From CAZPUI01 sp964415525 (lineage in GTDB: Bacteria; Acidobacteriota; Holophagae; Holophagales; Holophagaceae): DNA of 17,525 bases. The DNA lies in NCBI GenBank assembly GCA_964415525.1, contig CAYQAS010000092.1:1-17525 (forward strand). Direction: 5' to 3'. Shown here piece by piece: positions 15,610 to 17,525 of this stretch. The translations under genes and the position numbers were made by a program. The first letter of the stretch is position 1; each line of letters starts with the position of its first letter. The notes below the pieces were generated by a model. That model did not search any database. It worked only from the letters and a program-made list of their open reading frames with translations, and was not told where the DNA came from.

Positions 15610-16365
15610 TCAGACTCCGAGAAGAAGACGGGCCAGGGGAGTGATGTAGATGGTCTGGGCGACCCAGAAGAAGGGCCAGAGGATGAACTTGATGACGCCC
15701 ACAAGGAAGAGCACCAGGATGACGATGGAGAGCGTCGGCTGGATGCGGTCGAAGGTCGGCAGGAAGCGGTAGGGCAGGAAACCCCGCAGGATGCTGGCGC
15801 CGTCCAGGGGACCGAAGGGCAGCAGGTTGAAGATAGCGAGGCCCACATTCACCCAGACCAGGCGCCCCAGAAGGGTCAGCGTTACGATCTGTCCCGTGCT
15901 GAACTCACCGGAACGCTGGAAGGCCTCCACGGAAGCCGACGCAGCCGCATAGAAGAGACCAAGGCGGATCCGTTCATCGGCCGGAAAACCGAAGCGGATG
16001 TAGAGCGTGAGGCCGACCAGGAAGATGAAGGAGAGGATCAGATTGCTGGCGGGGCCGGCCCCCGCGACCATGGCGTACGCCACCCGCTGTCGGAACTTGC
16101 GTGTGAGGTTGCGGGGATCCACGGGCACGGGCTTGGCCCAGCCGAGCAGGTTCCAGCCTGAGATCATGCCCACCAGCGGCAGGATGACCGTGCCGATGAG
16201 ATCCGCGTGGGCGATGGGATTCAGCGTCAAGCGCCCCTGACGGGCCGCCGTATCGTCATCCAGCATGTAGGCCATGCCGGCGTGGCTGGCCTCGTGCACG
16301 CTGAGGCTGAACAGCATGGCGACATAGCCGATCAGGATGGAAGCAATGGAGATGTTCTCGAACAC
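15610..16365 (-). CDS. site-2 protease family (M50) membrane metalloprotease
   Basis: Predicted intramembrane zinc protease of the compact YwhC-like M50 group; substrates are unknown. The 251-residue protein is mostly hydrophobic with about six membrane segments. The zinc motif SLSVHEASHAGMAYM gives His24-Glu25-x-x-His28, and the third ligand motif NLLPFGPLDGASIL gives Asp188. RLTLNPIAHADLIGT (45-59) and GWAKPVPVDP (75-84) are typical of this group, as is GAGPASNL at about 102-109. I chose GTG 16365 (VFENISIASILIGYV) because GGAG lies 5 nt upstream and it places HExxH at the usual distance from the N-terminus; the open frame continues upstream without support. It leads directly into trpS and is divergent from fliO. 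Confidence 0.92.
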   Translation of the reverse strand: MFENISIASILIGYVAMLFSLSVHEASHAGMAYMLDDDTAARQGRLTLNPIAHADLIGTVILPLVGMISGWNLLGWAKPVPVDPRNLTRKFRQRVAYAMVAGAGPASNLILSFIFLVGLTLYIRFGFPADERIRLGLFYAAASASVEAFQRSGEFSTGQIVTLTLLGRLVWVNVGLAIFNLLPFGPLDGASILRGFLPYRFLPTFDRIQPTLSIVILVLFLVGVIKFILWPFFWVAQTIYITPLARLLLGV

Positions 16366-16452
16366 GCAGGCTCCGGTGATCCTCCATCCTACCTTGGGCG
16401 CCTTGTTGGCACGGCCGTCGCACATTCCCTCACCTGCTGTCGGGAGTTCGTC

Positions 16453-16953
16453 GTGCTGTTCCGCCGCCTTCGTATCACTGGATTGGCCATGGGATTGGGC
16501 ATTCTGGCCCTTGCACAGGCTCCGCCACCCACGCCGTCCGAGCAGGCGCTGCAGGAGAAGCTGACCCTGGATGACGGGAAACCGACTCAAGGGCCCGTCC
16601 AGGTCCAAGAGCCTTCGGTCTGGCGTGCCATGGGTTCCCTGGTCCTCGTGCTGGGGCTCGCGGGCGGCGGCCTCTACCTCCTCCGCCGCTATGGCGCGAA
16701 ACGCCTGCCCGGTGCTGGCGGAAACCGCCTCAAGGTGGAAGAAACCCTGGCCCTGGGCGACCGTCGGTTCGTGGCGATCCTCAAGGCGGATGACGAGCAC
16801 TTCCTGATCGGGCTGACCCCCCAGGGCGTCACCTGCCTCAGCCGACTCCACGGCGGCGTCCCCTTCGAGGCCAACCTCGAAGCGGCCCAGGAACTCACGG
16901 CCCCGGTGCCGGTGCGCGATTTCGAGCGCCTGATGCAGGAGGGCCGCTCGTGA
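16453..16953 (+). CDS. fliO: flagellar biosynthesis protein FliO
   Basis: Accessory membrane protein that helps assemble FliP in the flagellar type III export gate. The 166 residues show a charged N-terminus (LFRRLR) and hydrophobic segment ending ALAQA at about 7-23, probably a signal peptide. A Pro-rich linker follows, then a transmembrane helix at about 56-77 (WRAMGSLVLVLGLAGGGLYL) and a cytoplasmic domain with the FliO pattern NRLKVEETLALGDRRFVAIL then LIGLTPQGVTCLSRL. GTG 16453 has GGGAG 6 nt upstream and gives a complete leader; the downstream ATG 16489 would cut the signal segment. The stop overlaps the fliP start (GTGA), so translation is probably coupled. Confidence 0.85.
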   Translation: MLFRRLRITGLAMGLGILALAQAPPPTPSEQALQEKLTLDDGKPTQGPVQVQEPSVWRAMGSLVLVLGLAGGGLYLLRRYGAKRLPGAGGNRLKVEETLALGDRRFVAILKADDEHFLIGLTPQGVTCLSRLHGGVPFEANLEAAQELTAPVPVRDFERLMQEGRS

Positions 16954-17504
16954 GACGCCTCCTCCGCACCCTTCCCCTCCTGCTGCTCTTCGGCGCGGGC
17001 ATGGCCCTCAGCGCGCAGCAGGCCGCCACCCCCCTGCCCTCCGTCACCATCGACTTCGGCAAAACGCCCAGCGGCCCCGGGCTGAGCACGACGCTCCAGA
17101 CCCTGGCGATGCTCACCGTCATCACCCTGGCGCCCACCATCCTCATCACCACGACCTGCTTCACGCGTCTGATCGTCGTGCTGCATTTCCTCCGCCAGGG
17201 CATGGGCACCATGTCTACGCCGAGCAACCAGGTGCTGATCAGCCTCGCCCTGGTGCTCACCTTCTTCGTGATGGCCCCCACGGCACGGGAGATCAACACC
17301 ACCGTGCTGCAGCCCTTGAACCGGAACGAGCTCACCGTGGATCAGGCCATGACGCGCACCGCCGCGCCGCTCAAGGTCTTCATGCTCAAGCACACGCGGA
17401 AGCGGGACATCTCGCTCTTTTTGAAGATCGCCAAAGCCCCTGCCCCCCAGACCAAGGCCGATGTCCCCATCGAGGTCCTCGTGCCAGCCTTCCTCCTCAG
17501 TTAG
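16950..17504 (+). CDS. fliP: flagellar export gate protein FliP, interrupted by an in-frame TAG
   Basis: Core membrane subunit of the flagellar type III secretion export gate (FliP-FliQ-FliR). The visible 184 residues include a signal peptide (RRLLRTLPLLLLFGAGMALS), QTLAMLTVITLAPTILITTT then CFTRLIVVLHFLRQGMGT at about 49-86, PSNQVLISLALVLTFFVMAP at about 91-110, and LKVFMLKHTRKRDISLFLKI at about 140-159. It ends at VEVLVPAFLLS-type sequence (IEVLVPAFLLS) with TAG at 17502-17504. In the family this motif continues SELKTAF(E/Q)IGF and about 60 more membrane-spanning residues. Here the codons after the stop still read PKTAFDN in frame, so the gene is broken by a nonsense change or by sequence error near the window end. 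GTG 16950 overlaps the fliO stop. Confidence 0.85.
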   Translation: MRRLLRTLPLLLLFGAGMALSAQQAATPLPSVTIDFGKTPSGPGLSTTLQTLAMLTVITLAPTILITTTCFTRLIVVLHFLRQGMGTMSTPSNQVLISLALVLTFFVMAPTAREINTTVLQPLNRNELTVDQAMTRTAAPLKVFMLKHTRKRDISLFLKIAKAPAPQTKADVPIEVLVPAFLLS

Positions 17505-17525
17505 CCCAAGACCGCCTTCGACAAC

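Noticed and set aside
15606..15848. Upstream extension of the trpS frame (about 80 extra codons)
   Set aside because: It overlaps the conserved C-terminal half of the M50 protease in another frame. The Ser/Pro-rich translation has no TrpRS similarity, and ATG 15605 has its own ribosome-binding site.
16366..16851. Upstream extension of the M50 protease frame
   Set aside because: It overlaps fliO on the other strand and has no membrane-protein character. GTG 16365 has a well-placed GGAG.

Overview
The window is GC-rich (visibly about 65%), densely coded DNA from a flagellated, diderm-type bacterium. Gene content and protein style (DUF2911 protein, Reg_prop/Y_Y_Y diguanylate cyclase, bifunctional aspartokinase-homoserine dehydrogenase, Fe-S type TrpRS, flagellar fliO-fliP) would fit an Acidobacteriota member of the Holophaga/Geothrix kind. 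That assignment is inferred from protein recognition, not from a search. I see no mobile element, CRISPR array or rRNA.

Layout. Positions 1-1234 (-) hold the N-terminal 411 codons of pyruvate phosphate dikinase, running off the left edge. A 365-bp intergenic stretch follows, with divergent promoters. The + strand then carries an RluB-type pseudouridine synthase with a long repetitive basic tail, a perfect 17-bp inverted repeat, surE, a DUF2911 protein, a metallo-beta-lactamase-fold hydrolase, a large propeller-GGDEF sensor, a small frame-broken ORF, and a fusion of a YkuD (L,D-transpeptidase-fold) domain to a MurC/Mpl-like ligase. That gene converges at about 10.8-10.9 kb on a minus-strand block: aspartokinase-homoserine dehydrogenase with a Thr/Met leader peptide and attenuator, a YigZ/IMPACT protein, tRNA-Lys(CTT) with its own promoter and terminator, trpS, and an M50 site-2 protease. 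At the right edge fliO and fliP start divergently on +. fliP meets an in-frame TAG inside a conserved motif just before the window ends.

The most notable items are as follows. (1) Upstream of the aspartokinase-homoserine dehydrogenase gene is a complete transcription-attenuation module: a leader peptide ending in a Thr/Met-rich run, an 8-bp GC terminator with a T5 tract, and an identical upstream 8-mer that can form the competing antiterminator. (2) A YkuD domain with no signal peptide is fused to a MurC/Mpl-type ligase, which I suggest is a cytoplasmic peptidoglycan-recycling enzyme. (3) A recurring -10 hexamer, TA(A/G/C)(A/C)CT, sits exactly 6 nt before the ATG of two genes, which points to leaderless mRNAs. 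(4) fliP carries an in-frame stop, and a small ORF at 8.7-8.9 kb is broken by a single base.

Most genes are housekeeping (central carbon metabolism, rRNA modification, amino-acid synthesis, tRNA charging, envelope metabolism) and do not form one pathway. The only clear operon-like pairs are the M50 protease with trpS (4-nt gap) and fliO with fliP (4-nt overlap).
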